Below, piece by piece: positions 1-10,947 of a stretch of DNA of 64,000 nt. The notes beneath the pieces were generated by a model, which had not been told where the DNA came from, searched no databases, and saw nothing but the letters and a program-made list of their open reading frames with translations. Numbering within the stretch: the stretch's first letter is position 1; the number at the start of each line of letters is the position of its first letter. Position numbers and translations under genes: made by a program. Source of the DNA: Dichetophora obliterata (lineage: Eukaryota; Arthropoda; Insecta; Diptera; Sciomyzidae); contig OY986437.1 in assembly GCA_963920525.1 (NCBI GenBank), positions 59,414,330 to 59,478,329 on the forward strand, written 5' to 3'.

Positions 1-224
1 GTTGCCACGTTAAATAAATAAAAGTACTTCAAATTAAATTAAAATGGCACGTGGAAAATGACTTAACAGTGCGGAAGTGCAAGTTGCTTTAAATCTTCAT
101 TTAAAAACGTGAAAATCAGTGAAATCGTAAATAAAATAAACAAAAGTTATAAAGTGATTACAAATTTACTAAAAAAACCTACAAAGTTATGGTAAAGCCT
201 TTAGCATAGATGTTTAAGAGTGGT

Positions 225-1232
225 TACACGTCGAGATCAGTGCTTCTCTTCAGAAATATTGCTAAAACAGCTGGAGTGAAAACACATGTCCGCAACGTTT
301 ACAATTACAATGGAAACAGCTTCTTACAGCGAAACAACGAGAAGCAAGATTGAAGTTTGCTGACGATCACTTTAAGTGGAGAAAATGATGGCGCTGCGTA
401 TTAATCACTGAAGAAAAAAATTTAACCTCGACCATCCGGATGGTACGTCTTTTTATTACCACGATTTGAGGAAAAAAGAGCGTTTCCTAAGTCGTCGTCA
501 ACACGGGGGTAGATGAATAATGGTATGGGCTGGAATTGACCATTGTGAAAGGACTGAAATTAGGTTTGTTCCCACAAGAATGAATTGCCAAGATTATCTT
601 AATTTAATTGATAATGAAATAGTTAATCGTGGGTCACAATTCACTAAAACTTCAATAATATTTCAACAAAAAAATGCTGCTGTGCATACAGCAAGAATAG
701 TATAAAACTTCATTCGAGAACAGGATATTTAAATATTGGAGCGAGCCGCACGATCACCGGACCTGAACATTATTGAAAACTGTGCTGGTGTTACCTTGCA
801 AGGGAAGTTAATGCCGATAATAGGCAATATATTTAATACCATTCAGGAACTTAAAAGTAGCATAATTTTGAATTGAAAAGTGATACCGAGAAAATACATC
901 AGAAAGCTTTTTTAATCACTACCAAATTCCGGTTCTGAAGTTTTAAAAAGCAAATGGAGGCTCCACTAAATGCTAAATACTTATATTATAAAAATTAAAA
1001 ATTGATTTCTTATAATTTTTTGCTTTAGCATAATATTGTGCTATCTTTTTGTCGTGCTACTGAATATCTTTTTGTTTTTTCTGAACTACAAGTTCGATTT
1101 TAAAATAAAATTTCTATATATTTTCATTTTGTTGTTAAATCTAATTACTTTATAGTCAATAGAAATTTTTAATTTTAATCTCTTTCCAAAAAATTAAAAA
1201 ATTCCAATGTGCTATCTTTTTGTCGCGGAGTG
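225..1232 (+). pseudogene. Degenerate Tc1-family (S-element-like) transposase
   Basis: A broken DDE transposase of the Tc1/S-element type. Conceptual translation in shifting frames gives recognisable blocks: an N-terminal piece 'IAKTAGVKTHVRNV' (about 250-300), 'FNLDHPDGTSFYYHDLRK' (about 420-480), 'MVWAGIDHCERTEIRFV' (520-570), 'FQQKNAAVHTARIV' (660-702) and 'RSPDLNIIEN' (about 750-780), in the order expected for Tc1-like proteins. The second catalytic Asp is changed ('QQKN' where the family has QQDN), and several stops and frameshifts interrupt it, so it is dead. The motif tgctatctttttgtcg occurs twice downstream (about 1037 and 1209). The second copy runs into cggagtgTA and could be the right terminal repeat, but the left end is not seen. 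Family placement is from remembered motifs. Confidence 0.75.
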
Positions 1233-2159
1233 TACACTTGTTTGAGTCATATTTTTTTTTGTATTTTTAAAACATACCTCAATATACCCTCAAACTTTCA
1301 AATAAATCGCTTCAATAATTTACTCTTGAGAAATACTTGTTTTTGAACCCTGATTTCATATATTGCTGGCCTTAATGTGAATTTTTTGTTTTGCTGGTAT
1401 AGATACACTTTTTTATTGTATTTGTGCCAACTAATAATGATCTATATCAATCAATCTAATTTGATGCTGTGTATAGACTTTTGCCGACTACTGTATGCTG
1501 TAAGAGTACACAGTATAATAATTCCATTGCAAGCCTACATAAATAAATATCATAGTTAGCTTGCTACTGCACTTCCGCATTGTAAGCGGCCTTGTTAGAC
1601 ATGATAATGACTTTTGTTATTACATTCTAACAAAGCAATTTTTCATAGGCACTGCAAATAACGATTATTGTTATCAATCAATCATTTGCTAGCAGTTATT
1701 TCTGGATAATTTTTTTTCAATTAGAAATTATTTTTATAGTTATAAAAATATAAGTTATTTTTTTATCGTTTCTGTTTGTAAAAATATCAATTAAAAACAA
1801 CCTTTATATGATCGAAAAAACCGATCAAACAATTATATTAATATATGATCGAAAAAAGTATTAAAAAATAATTATTTTTTTTAAAAAAAAATAACAATTA
1901 AAAAATCATACATATTTATTTCTGAGTAAAAAAAAATATCAATCCAAAAAAAGTTTTATTTCTGATCGAAATAAAAACGATCGAAAAATAATTTGGTGTA
2001 AAGTGGTTTGTTTCCTAAAAATCATAAAGAAAAAATTATATAAAAAATGGATTTTCTAGTTCTCTAGCCTCGCTATATTCAAAAGTAAATTATAATAACT
2101 CATGGTCTTTAAATCAGAAAATTTGAAAATAATCGTTATTTTTGGTCCCTGATTTATAA
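1233..2159. other. AT-rich non-coding stretch
   Basis: No gene or clear element. From about 1690 to 2050 the sequence is A/T-rich with several short 'gatcgaaaaa' repeats. Small ORFs here have no recognisable protein features. Confidence 0.5.
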
Positions 2160-2310
2160 TAGGTCTGTTTCCGTATTCGATTAAAGTAACTTGAAGTTGC
2201 TTAAAAGCGTTATTTTACAAATTTTTGATGCTCGAAGGAGAAGAATAACATGCAAAATGGTACTTTCTATTCTATTACAATTACTTGAAGTTAGTACGGA
2301 AACAGACCTA
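2160..2310. mobile_element. 150-bp MITE with terminal inverted repeats
   Basis: The left end reads taggtctgtttccgta and the right end (2295-2310) is its exact reverse complement. Inside these, 'ttacttgaag' and its complement also pair, so each arm is about 35 bp with small differences. The termini can be read with a TA duplication (TA|ggtctg...cagacc|TA) or a 3-bp aat duplication. No coding capacity. A related left end without a partner lies at 61044. Confidence 0.75.
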
Positions 2311-2710
2311 ATGTTTTGATGTTTGGAACTTTCTTTATCGACTCTCTACTTACCATTCTCGAGTAAAAAAATTGTAACTTTTGTTAATAAACTCTAATTA
2401 TCGCTCCTTTTTAAGATCTTTTCACGGTTCTTTAAAATATAGTAAAAACTTTTAAACGTTTTTAAAAACTTTTGTGTACTGGACCTTTCTATCATCGATT
2501 TGTAGTTCAATGTAGCGCATGTACATAAGAGATATAATAATTCAAATAATATATAAAATGTATATAAGAGACTTAACAACTATGATAAGAACCGATACAA
2601 TTACAATTGCATTGATATTTTTACTCATAGGAATTTAATATTTTATCGATAAGGTCAAACAAACTGGCACTGCAAACAAATACGTAAAATAATTCATTAC
2701 ATGCAAAAAA

Positions 2711-5700
2711 TTAAAACATTTCTCCAACCGGCTTGATTATCATCTCATGGATCTGGACGTTTGGTGGGGTTTGTAGGCAATACACGATTGCATCAGCGAT
2801 ATCTTCTGAGCGTAACATTGGAATATCCAATTTTACACCATCTATAGAAGTCATTTCAGTATCAACGCCACCAGGACTAATACTCTGCAAAGGATAAAAG
2901 AATGCAAATATTTATGTAAAGAAATTATTCTAACGTGTTCATGATGATTAAATAGTGGAATAAATATTTAATGAAGTATTACACGAATGCTAAGAGTAAT
3001 ATATAAAAACTAGTATAAAAGCCTGTCCTACGGCAGGTACTCCGCACTCTTATTTTTTGGAGCCATTTGCCAAAAGCACTTTTTCTCTTTTTAAAGCTTG
3101 TTTTTTTATTCACTTGATTTTTTGCAAAATACAAATGTACCACTTTAAATAACACTTTACGTTTTGAAGCAGTTGAAAAAATGGTTCAAGTGAAAAAGTG
3201 CAAAAAGTAGAGTTCGGTAACAATCGTATTCATACACAACTTTACAAACTGGCCTTGCAATCATCGTATACGTAGCAACTCAGGTGTCGTTTCGCGGCTG
3301 ATAAAATTAAATTTTTTTGATACAATCGACTCAAATCGAATCAAAAGAATTTCATTAAATTCGTCATAACTTTTTTTTTTAAAAGGATGAAAAAAGAGGT
3401 AGTCAGATCAAAAACGTTCTATTGTAAAAACACAAAATTGGCACGAGTGGTGCCCACCCCTGAATCAGTGACAATTTTGGATTTTTACAATAGTACGTTT
3501 TTGATCTAACTACCTCTTTTTTCATCCTTTTATAGAAGAGTTATGACCAATTTAATGCAATTCTTTTGATTCGATTTGAGTCGATTGTACCAAAAAAATA
3601 TAATTGTACCAGCCGCAAAACGACACCTGAGTTGCTACGTATATGATGGTTGCAAGGCCAGTTTGTAAAGTTGTGTATGAATATGATTGTTACCAAACTG
3701 GACTATTTGCACTTTTACACTTGAACTGTGGCCAATAAGAGCCACATTAAAATTGTCAATACCTTTCAAAGAGCCACACTGTACTTCAAATAAAGAAAAA
3801 AAACCCAAACCAATTTTAATTAACTCAGCAAAAAAAAAGTTATCAAAAAAATTTGTAATTTTTTTTAAGTGATTCATGAAAGGCTGAAGCTTATTAAAAA
3901 ATTATCGAAGTAGTATTTTTAAAAAAGCATTTTAAAGCTTGAAGTTTTTAGATTGACAGACAACCTCTTGGCCAAGAAATTCAGCTAATCAGCTACGATT
4001 ATCGCACAATCATAAGAAACAGCACGGAACAAAAATTGTATAAGTTATTTTACCAGGGTCCACTGGCTTTAAAAAAGTTAAGCCACAATAAAGGTTAGTT
4101 AGCTTCTTCATTTAGCTTCGATTTGGTTTCTTTTTTATTTTTTTTAATAATTTTTTTGCTGAGATATTCGACTTTAAGCGGAAAATTATCATTTTGTATT
4201 TGATCATCGGGCAATGGTCGCACAAAAAATTAAAGTATGTTTCTGAAAACCAAAACAAAAGCTGTCGATTCTTTTTTATTTTTCATTTTTGAAATCTTGA
4301 ATTCAGTTTGAAAAAAGTGCAAAACATTACTTTTTCGGGTGTTTTTAAGAACCTACCTTAATATTGCAATAATTGCCAAAACTACTAATGTTTTTTGGTT
4401 TTTTTATACTTTTTTATGCCCTAAAAACCCTGACTAGCTTAAGTCTGATCGGTTAGCGGTTTTTCGGTCCGAATCGTCAAACTTTGAAAACAAATAATAG
4501 GAGCACGCGTATTGCTTCTTAGCCCTAATCCTACTACGGTGTAACTTTGGATCATATTTGATTTTAAAAAGGTTTTAATTATTAAATAAGTACTTTTTTG
4601 CATTGAAGTGTATTTGCATTCTCAAATGAATTAATTTTCTTCAAATTTAGAGTAACATAAATTTCGTGGCATCATTCGCTATTTTTTATTTTTTTTACAT
4701 GTGTGACTTAAATTCACATCGCAGTGGGATACGTTGTAAAATGATGTAGTAGGATTATAGTTAAACATCAATTATTGATAATTGAAAAAAATGTTTGTTT
4801 GTTATTTATTCTTAAAATTTTGATTCAAAGAATCGAAATCTCAAAAAAATTTCGAAATTACGACTATCAAATTAGAAACTTCAAGCTTAAAATGCTTTTT
4901 TAAAATCCTGATGCGATCATTTTTCAAGAAGTAACAACCTTTCAAAAATCACAAAAAAATAACTAAAAATTTTTATGTTCTCTTAATTTTTTTGCTGAGT
5001 ATATAAATAAAGATATTAAGGCTATTCACAGTTTGAATACGCTGGTCTGCTATTTGTACGATTTGCTATATGTACGCCAATTTACGAAAGCGTATTTTGC
5101 TTTATTGTTGTTTTGCATACAAATGCAAATACGCGGGCAAGCGTAAATTAAAATAGCCCTTGGACGTGTTTGCTGCACCTCGTATTTTTATGTTCTGTCT
5201 ACAGCACCATAATCACATACATCACAGGGTTGCATCATTCTTTAATACGACAGTCACATGGCGAGGTGCTCACAGTTTGAACAATAACAAATGCTATAAA
5301 TACGATTTGTTGAATGTACGGTTAAACTGTGAATAGGCTAATTATTATTAAAAAAAAAAAATCGAAATTAACATAAATGTTGTACATAAAATAACGCACT
5401 TTAACTACAATAGGGTACAAATAAAAATTGTCAAATTTTGACTTTTTCATGCAAAACTATTCGACGATTTTCATCGAATGGCAAAATTTTTTACTCATCT
5501 GCTTTTGCTTTAATACCAAAAAAATGTGTTTTGTGTGGAGTCCCTTGAAAAACAATATTGTTTTTACTTTTCGTAAAAATTTAGTGTTTCGCCTTTTTTG
5601 TAGTTAGGGTGCGATGTGCATCCATCTTTTTGTTGCAAACTAATAACAAAGATAAAATAATTTATTTCCAGTTTTTTAACTTGAATTAAATCTGTAAAAT

Positions 5701-6391
5701 TTGGAGCTCTATCAACTGAATTAGCTATTCGAACAACTTCTATTGTTTTTTAAATTCAATACTTGCAATCCATAGTCATTTATGAGTCACGACTTTAGTA
5801 TATATGATTTCCACTTACCGTTATCTTGATACGTGTCTCCTGCAACAGGAATTCCTGACGCAGCACTTCAGTCATAGCTGTGATCGCGTGTTTGGATGCC
5901 GGATAGATATTCATGCTTATACCTTTTACAATGGGTACAGTATGCCCAGCAACACTATTGATAATCACGATATGTCCATCAACGCCACGTTTCTTCATCG
6001 ATTGAAAAGCTTCACGCGTGCAAAAGGCCACTCCCAAAACATTCGTGTCGATGATCGCTTTTAAATCAGCTGAGTTGTTGGGATTCGTCAGCCATGTCTT
6101 TGTTCTAATAACGCCGGCATTATTCACTAGCACATCAATACCTCCCAATTTGGTCTCGACCCATTTGAATGCTTCCAAAACATCTGCTTCCTTGCTTACA
6201 TCGCAACGCTTTGTATGAAAACGTTTCTGTTGTTCCCTCGTCAAATCAGAACGTATTTTTTCCATTAGTTCAAGGCGCCTTGCCAAGCCAACAACAATCA
6301 TGCCATTGTTGAGTAAGTATCGGATACTGGCTGCACCAATGCCTGAACTGGCGCCGGTAACAACAGCTACTTTATTCTGCCATCTATCCAT
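2711..6391 (-). CDS. Short-chain dehydrogenase/reductase (DHRS11/farnesol-dehydrogenase-like), two exons
   Basis: A classical SDR, an NAD(P)-dependent alcohol/ketone oxidoreductase. Exon 1 is 5819-6391 (minus) and starts MDRWQNKVAVVTGASSGIGA. It holds the Rossmann motif TGASSGIG (residues 13-20), the NNAG motif near residue 90, the catalytic Ser in 'INSVAGH' (about 145) and YPASK (YxxxK, about 164-168). It ends ...RIKIT at a GTAAGT donor (5818-5813). The phase-0 acceptor is tttgcag, and exon 2 (2884-2711) continues SISPGGVDTEM, the usual post-YxxxK loop, ending VGEMF-stop. Total 248 aa, the normal length for DHRS11-like enzymes. The ATG is the first in frame and sits right before the cofactor fold. 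The 2.9-kb intron contains several repeats. In flies this family includes antennal and farnesol dehydrogenases. The substrate cannot be told from sequence. Confidence 0.9.
3009..3730. repeat. Foldback repeat in the SDR intron
   Basis: A long palindrome centred near 3455. The left arm (about 3185-3440) and right arm (about 3475-3730) are reverse complements over about 250 bp. Shared landmarks are 'caactcaggtgtcgttt' on the left and its complement on the right, and paired 'gatcaaaaacg' blocks. A terminus-like segment at 3009-3052 (actagtataaaagcctgtc) matches, in reverse complement, the end of a one-armed relative at 42398-42684. The family therefore has an end containing cctgtcctac. No ORF of substance. 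Confidence 0.8.
3915..4908. repeat. About 1-kb element with diverged terminal inverted repeats
   Basis: 'ttttaaaaaagcattttaa' at about 3917 and its reverse complement near 4900 form inverted ends. Pairing extends outward through 'attatcgaagtag' versus 'atgatcgcatcag', and inward through 'gcttgaagttt'. The interior has no ORF. It is degenerate, and its exact ends are not resolved. Confidence 0.5.
5019..5338. mobile_element. 320-bp MITE, family A, copy 1
   Basis: Terminal inverted repeats: aggctattcacagttt on the left, aaactgtgaatagg on the right. A second copy lies in opposite orientation at 30662-30982, and the two match along their whole length (for example 'cacctcgtattttta', 'gtatgcaaaacaac'). 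The flanks suggest a TA, or possibly 3-bp TTA, duplication. It lies in the SDR intron. Confidence 0.85.
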
Positions 6392-6840
6392 GTTGACTAT
6401 AAGGCATGTACTGTTTACCGGGCTTAAATACAGACCGTATAAATTGCATTAGGTGCGGCGAATCGCTCTATCAGTGGATAGTTTTTATTACAGGTATTAA
6501 TTAAAAAACAAAAACCACTTTGTAATATAAGTGGCTATCAATTCAACTGCATCGATCACTTGAACTTGTCGCTTTATCGTTGGATGAGAATGCATTTCAT
6601 AAATAAGGTAATAATGTCTTAGTTACAATATTACAGGGTGTCCCGCGATAGAGTGCAACTCTCTTATTCAGTCATGTTATTTTTTAAGATATGTTTATGA
6701 TATTGATGTCATTGGAAAGAAAATTAAATATATCACAAATTTAATGCAAAAAAAATGTTCATTTATTTAAGTTGAAGCTAAAGTTGAAATTAAGTAGTTT
6801 CAACGGACTGATTTCATCTTCACACGAGCACAACTCGGTA

Positions 6841-7426
6841 CACGGTTAAAAGTTTTGGACTAAATTTTAAACTTTTTTGAATTACATATAAAAATTACAA
6901 AAAAAAAAATAATTACTTTTTAATCCAAGGAAAAGTTTAAAAATTTTCAATCCAAAAAAGATTAGTTTTCATTCCGAAAAAGTTTAAAATAAGCAATATA
7001 AATATCAAATTAAAATAAAAAATTTTCTGACCAGTTCATGATTTGAACACACGTCTTCTGTTGTGCTGGTCCAACACAAAACGAATGCAAGTAAGCTTGC
7101 AGTAAGTAAGCAAGCGAACAGAAACGTGGGTTCGAGACCAAGCTAAATTAAAGTAAAAATAAAAAAATATTCTGACCAGTTCGTGTTTTAAACACACGTC
7201 CTCTGATGTGCTGGCCCAATGCCTAATCCACTTGCCCAACTCAGTTGTTATCATGGTTTCGCTTATTTTGCATCATTACAAATGCAGGTAAGATATTTTC
7301 TGGAACGTGGGTTTGAGACCCAGCTAAATTATACTAAAGTTTCGATTAAAAAGTAGTAGTTTTTGGATTAAAAATTCCTTTAAACCAAAGTTTGGATTAA
7401 AAAGTAGTCAACAATTTTTAACAGTG
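6841..7426. mobile_element. Nested TA-flanked TIR element
   Basis: TAcacggttaaaagtt at the left and aacaatttttaacagtgTA at the right are inverted repeats of about 25 bp with mismatches, each with a flanking TA. It interrupts the element at 6634-7679. It contains repeats of 'ggattaaaaagtag' and the tRNA-like units at 7027-7336. Confidence 0.6.
7027..7336 (-). repeat. Tandem pair of tRNA-like repeat units
   Basis: Two related units (about 7027-7150 and 7169-7336), each starting ttctgaccagttc and ending near agctaaatta. On the minus strand the second unit reads like a tRNA: an A-box-like 'tgggcaagtggattaggc' and, about 45 nt on, a B-box-like 'cgtgtgtttaaaacacg' (about 7245-7170). On the plus strand each unit ends with a T-arm-like 'cgtgggttcgagacc' or 'cgtgggtttgagaccc'. 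No intact cloverleaf can be drawn, so this is a tRNA-derived repeat, not a tRNA gene. Confidence 0.45.
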
Positions 7427-7681
7427 TAGTTCGGCTGGGTTCGTTGTTACACAGTTAGAAAGGTTAATTCATTGCCTTTCAAACTATTTCTTAAAATAAG
7501 TTTTATGTGAGTTAGTTTTTCTGCTAAAAGCAATAATGTGCATCAGAATCATGAAATACTAATTAACCCTGTAACTCCTAAGGGTGAGAAAATAGACCCC
7601 CACCTACCATACGATTTTTACTCAATTCCACATCACCTTTCACCTATTTAAATAGTTGCACTCATCGCGGGACACTCTGTA

Positions 7682-8289
7682 TAGAGTATAATTAAGTTCG
7701 TGCAAAGAATATACATAACTATTTTCCTATTGAGGTAGGGAGATAAAATATAAATAAGTCGCAAGCTTTTGCGTGACTTTCTAGAACCAATTTGTCGACG
7801 AGTATTATAAGAATTTCATATTTAAAATATACTAATAAGTCTTGAATGTCTATTTTGTATAAATTGTAAAAATAAGTAAACATGTTATCAAACAATAAAT
7901 CTTTTGTTGAGGCTACTATCGCCTGCTCGGCGACTTTCTTTTATTAATATAAATAGTGCATTCGATTTATTTTTTAGTACGAGTACCTACTTATTTACTT
8001 TGCAAAAAAACTATTAGGCAAAACAAGTACTCACACGGAGAGAAATAATTTTTCACCGAGTACTTGCAAATGTTTTGATACACGAATTGAACTCACTCGC
8101 TCTCGAGAACCATTGAATGCATCCACTTCGACTTGAAAGCTTTTTGACAAACAACATACATACATACATGCTACGCCAGTGCGCTAAACGTTTTCGGTCT
8201 AAGTTTTTTATCATCATGGAATGGGGCTTGCAAGAAAATTGTGTTTCTTAATTTGAATGTAGCGTAAGGTGAAGTTATTCAAGGGCATT
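7682..8289. other. Non-coding stretch with no identified feature
   Basis: AT-rich sequence. One 'cacggagagaaataatt' motif (about 8035) resembles the end of the MITE at 14149, but no partner is visible. Nothing else recognised. Confidence 0.4.
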
Positions 8290-8601
8290 GGTGATATAAT
8301 TGATTGTCCGAAGTCCGGCATTCGCCTATGATGGAATCACCGTGCTTCACTTTTGCGAGAAAAAAGGGAACGCTGTGAAGCACCTGAATAAGGCAATGTT
8401 CGCGAACAAGCCGTGGACCTTTGAGCTCCAGTTCTCAAGGTAAAAACAACTCAAACTTGGCTCAAAAACCACGTTCCAAGCCCTTGGATTTACAAATTGA
8501 GGCCCGTCTTGGAGTCCATGGCTGGTTTTTCTCGACAGCCCAATATCGAATCTCTAAAGCGCGCACTCGTCCGATCAGTGGCAAATTTCCCCAAGCCTGA
8601 G
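8290..8601 (+). pseudogene. Mariner/Tc1 transposase fragment
   Basis: A decayed C-terminal transposase piece. Blocks in shifting frames read 'VLHFCEKK', 'KHLNKAMFANKPWTF', 'TTQTWLKNHVP', 'YKLRPVLESMAG' and 'QPNIESLKRALVRSVANFP'. These follow the order of insect mariner-like proteins of the type with 'NKPWTFQQDSAP' and 'SPDLNPLDYKL'. The catalytic-region segments QQDSAP and SPDLNPLD are mutated or deleted. The fragment stops abruptly at 8601, where it meets gtgtgcac and a different sequence, consistent with a later insertion. Confidence 0.65.
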
Positions 8602-8720
8602 GTGTGCACTAGGGCATCCAATTTCGGGACGCTTCTGCAATCCTGGGATTTCGGGATTTGCAAAACACAATCCCGGGATTCCGGGACTAGTCCCGGGTTT
8701 GACAAACCTTAGAAAACGAA
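8602..8720. repeat. gtgtgcac followed by a cgggat-rich repeat end
   Basis: gtgtgcac (8602-8609) directly borders tagggcatccaatttcggg, after which short 'cgggat' motifs recur in both orientations up to about 8697. Such clustered subterminal motifs are typical of hAT-like ends, and gtgtgcac is also the flank of the elements at 12611 and 15787. The other end was not found. Confidence 0.35.
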
Positions 8721-8929
8721 TTCCTTGGAAGACGTTATATGAAGTTTCAAAGTAGTTATGCCTTGTTTTACAACACAAGACATTGCAGACACAATTTCGA
8801 TTAACTGTTTGGATAGTATTTATTGTTTATTTCTGAAAAACAAGGATCAATTGTTAAAAAACAAAATAATTAAATGAGATCATTCAGAAGGTTCATAAAA
8901 TTACTGAAAAAAATTAAATAATTTATTAA

Positions 8930-9415
8930 TTATAGTATTTCTCAGTAGGCATTTTGTGATATTTTGTATAGCTTCTTTATGGTTTTTTTTTAATTTTTTA
9001 AGGTCACATTTTAGCTTTTCTTAGTAAGTATTTTTATAAAATTTTGTGCAGTTAGTTTAAGAAAGGTTTATATATTTTATTTTTCACGTCATATTTTGTA
9101 CAGCTAGTTAAAAATAATTTTTATTTTAGTACTAGTAAAATTACATTTCAGTATTTCTAAGGAAGTATCATCTGATTCAAACATTGTGTTATTTTGTACA
9201 GCTAGTTTAAGAAAAATTTGTTCTTAGGTAGCATCATTGAATTTTTTGTATATGTTCTTAAAATTGAAAAAAAAAAATTGAATTGAGGTCACATTTCGGT
9301 ATTTCTAAGGTAGCATCACGTCATATTTTATACAGCTGGTAAAAAAAGATTTTTATTCTTATATTATTAAAATCACATTTCATTATTTCTTAGGAAGTAT
9401 CATGTGTTTCACACA
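8930..9415. repeat. Degenerate tandem repeat
   Basis: The block 'acatttcagtatttctaagg' recurs with changes at about 9006, 9145, 9290 and 9375, alternating with 'attttgtacagctagtt' (about 8960, 9050, 9100, 9190, 9330). The period is irregular (about 80-150 bp). No coding sequence. Confidence 0.6.
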
Positions 9416-10094
9416 TGGCACCTTACCAATAGTCGATGTAATGCTAACTCTAAATTGAGTAAGAGCTTTTCTGACATTTTTTCTTAGAATTTGTTGTCAA
9501 AAAGCTTACACTAAATTTACAGCCCCATTCTGGCAAAGTAACAATTGTTTCCCAGAATTTTTAATTGGAGCGAGCCAGCGAAGCTTCCATGGAACAGCAT
9601 GTTTGAAAAATGTATGACAGAGCATAACTTCTAAATGGGTCGACCGATTTTAAAATTGTTTTTTCTAAACTGTTCTACGCCTCTTATATTATTTCCCAAC
9701 GAAGCCAAAATTTCAAAATTCTATTTAGTTTATAAGTTAGTTGAAAAAATATTTCCATGTGTTTCTTTGTTGTTGTTGTTGTTTGCTAAATTCACTTTGC
9801 TTCAGCTTACAGCTTCTTATTGCTTTTGTTGTGCAAACAAAACAAATTTATGTATCTGTCAAAAAACCAATCGACATGGAAGGACAAGTTCACGTTTGTT
9901 TGTGGGTGTACGATTAGAAAGCATCAATAATAATGAAAATTGCTAGTGTTTAGAGTATTTCGCATAAATTTTTATTAATTGGATATTGATTTGGCGTTTT
10001 TGTACCTTTTGTATTGTAAAGTAATTTACATTAATCTGATGAAAATTTATCGAACCATTCAAATTTCTATACAAACAAAACAACAATACATATA
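9416..10094. other. Non-coding stretch with no identified feature
   Basis: Contains a 'ttgttgttgttg' microsatellite near 9770 and no recognisable gene or element end. A 103-codon ORF in it has no recognisable domain or good start context. Confidence 0.4.
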
Positions 10095-10260
10095 CAGGGT
10101 GTCCAGCGTAAAAGTACGAATATTTACGGAGGTGAAAGAGCTGGTCGAGTGAAGCAAAAAATCGTATGAAAGGGGTCGATTTTCGCACCCTTAGGCGTTA
10201 CGGGATCAACTGTTATTTCATGACTTTGATGCATACTATTGTTCAGGGATTAAATTGCTG
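10095..10260. mobile_element. One-ended copy of the CAGGGTGTCC family
   Basis: TAcagggtgtccagcg followed by 'aatcgtatgaaaggggtc', 'cacccttaggcgttac' and 'catgactttgatgc' matches the right half of the element at 6634-7679 in reverse complement. The sequence beyond about 10260 is not shared. Confidence 0.65.
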
Positions 10261-10947
10261 CTGCTAATTTAGCAAAAGCATCAAAGTTTTTACTTTGGCT
10301 GCGCTTTAGCAATTTATTTCGCAATTTTCCATAGATAAATTTTGCTTCGGCTGCAAACTTCGAAAGAAACAAATAGTTTCAGCGGCAGCGAGGGTTCGGT
10401 TTTTCAGTCGTGCTGTAATTTTGGAACATTATCGAAGCCACAGCAATAGCAAGCTATCGCATTTTGAAGTCGTCTTCTTGCTGTTGCTATCGCTTTTTAA
10501 CATTTTTCAAGCAGGCTTTACAGCAGCAGCTATCGATTTTGGCATGCGGTGCTGCTTTGCTTTATGCAGAGTCGTGCTTGGTCGTGCCGTAGCTGTTTGC
10601 ACTCGCTACGCTGCCAAGCGCGTCGGAAGCTAATTTCATCTGGGGGGGCAGTACAAATGGTGATGCAAAAAAAAATGTACCAAAATTTCTTCAAAGAAAC
10701 ATGAATGTGAATAAACAAATTTTTTATTTTAGTTTAAAATAAAAAAAAAAATATAAAAATATATAAAAAATATTAAAATTTCATTATTTTTAATAGTTCT
10801 TCCAATTTCAATATTAGAGATCATTCTGTAAAGGATCTTTCATTTGGTAATATGAAAATATAAGAAATAATGGTTGCTTTTATAAAGCAAGACTAGGTAT
10901 ATCTTTACATGGTTTAAATGCAATAAGGTACAAAAAGTTATATCAAT

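Larger units (their letters stand above)
6634..7679. mobile_element. TA-flanked TIR element with CAGGGTGTCC ends
   Basis: The left end cagggtgtcccgcgatagag and the right end (about 7660-7679) are inverted repeats, each bordered by TA (6632-6633 and 7680-7681). The pattern is Tc1/mariner-like, non-autonomous. It is interrupted by another TIR element at 6841-7426, so its own length is about 460 bp. The right part is homologous to 10095-10260, where a second, one-ended copy lies. Confidence 0.75.

Noticed and set aside
9635..9946. 103-codon ORF as a membrane protein
   Set aside because: Leu/Phe-rich because of AT-rich and gtt-repeat sequence. No supporting context.
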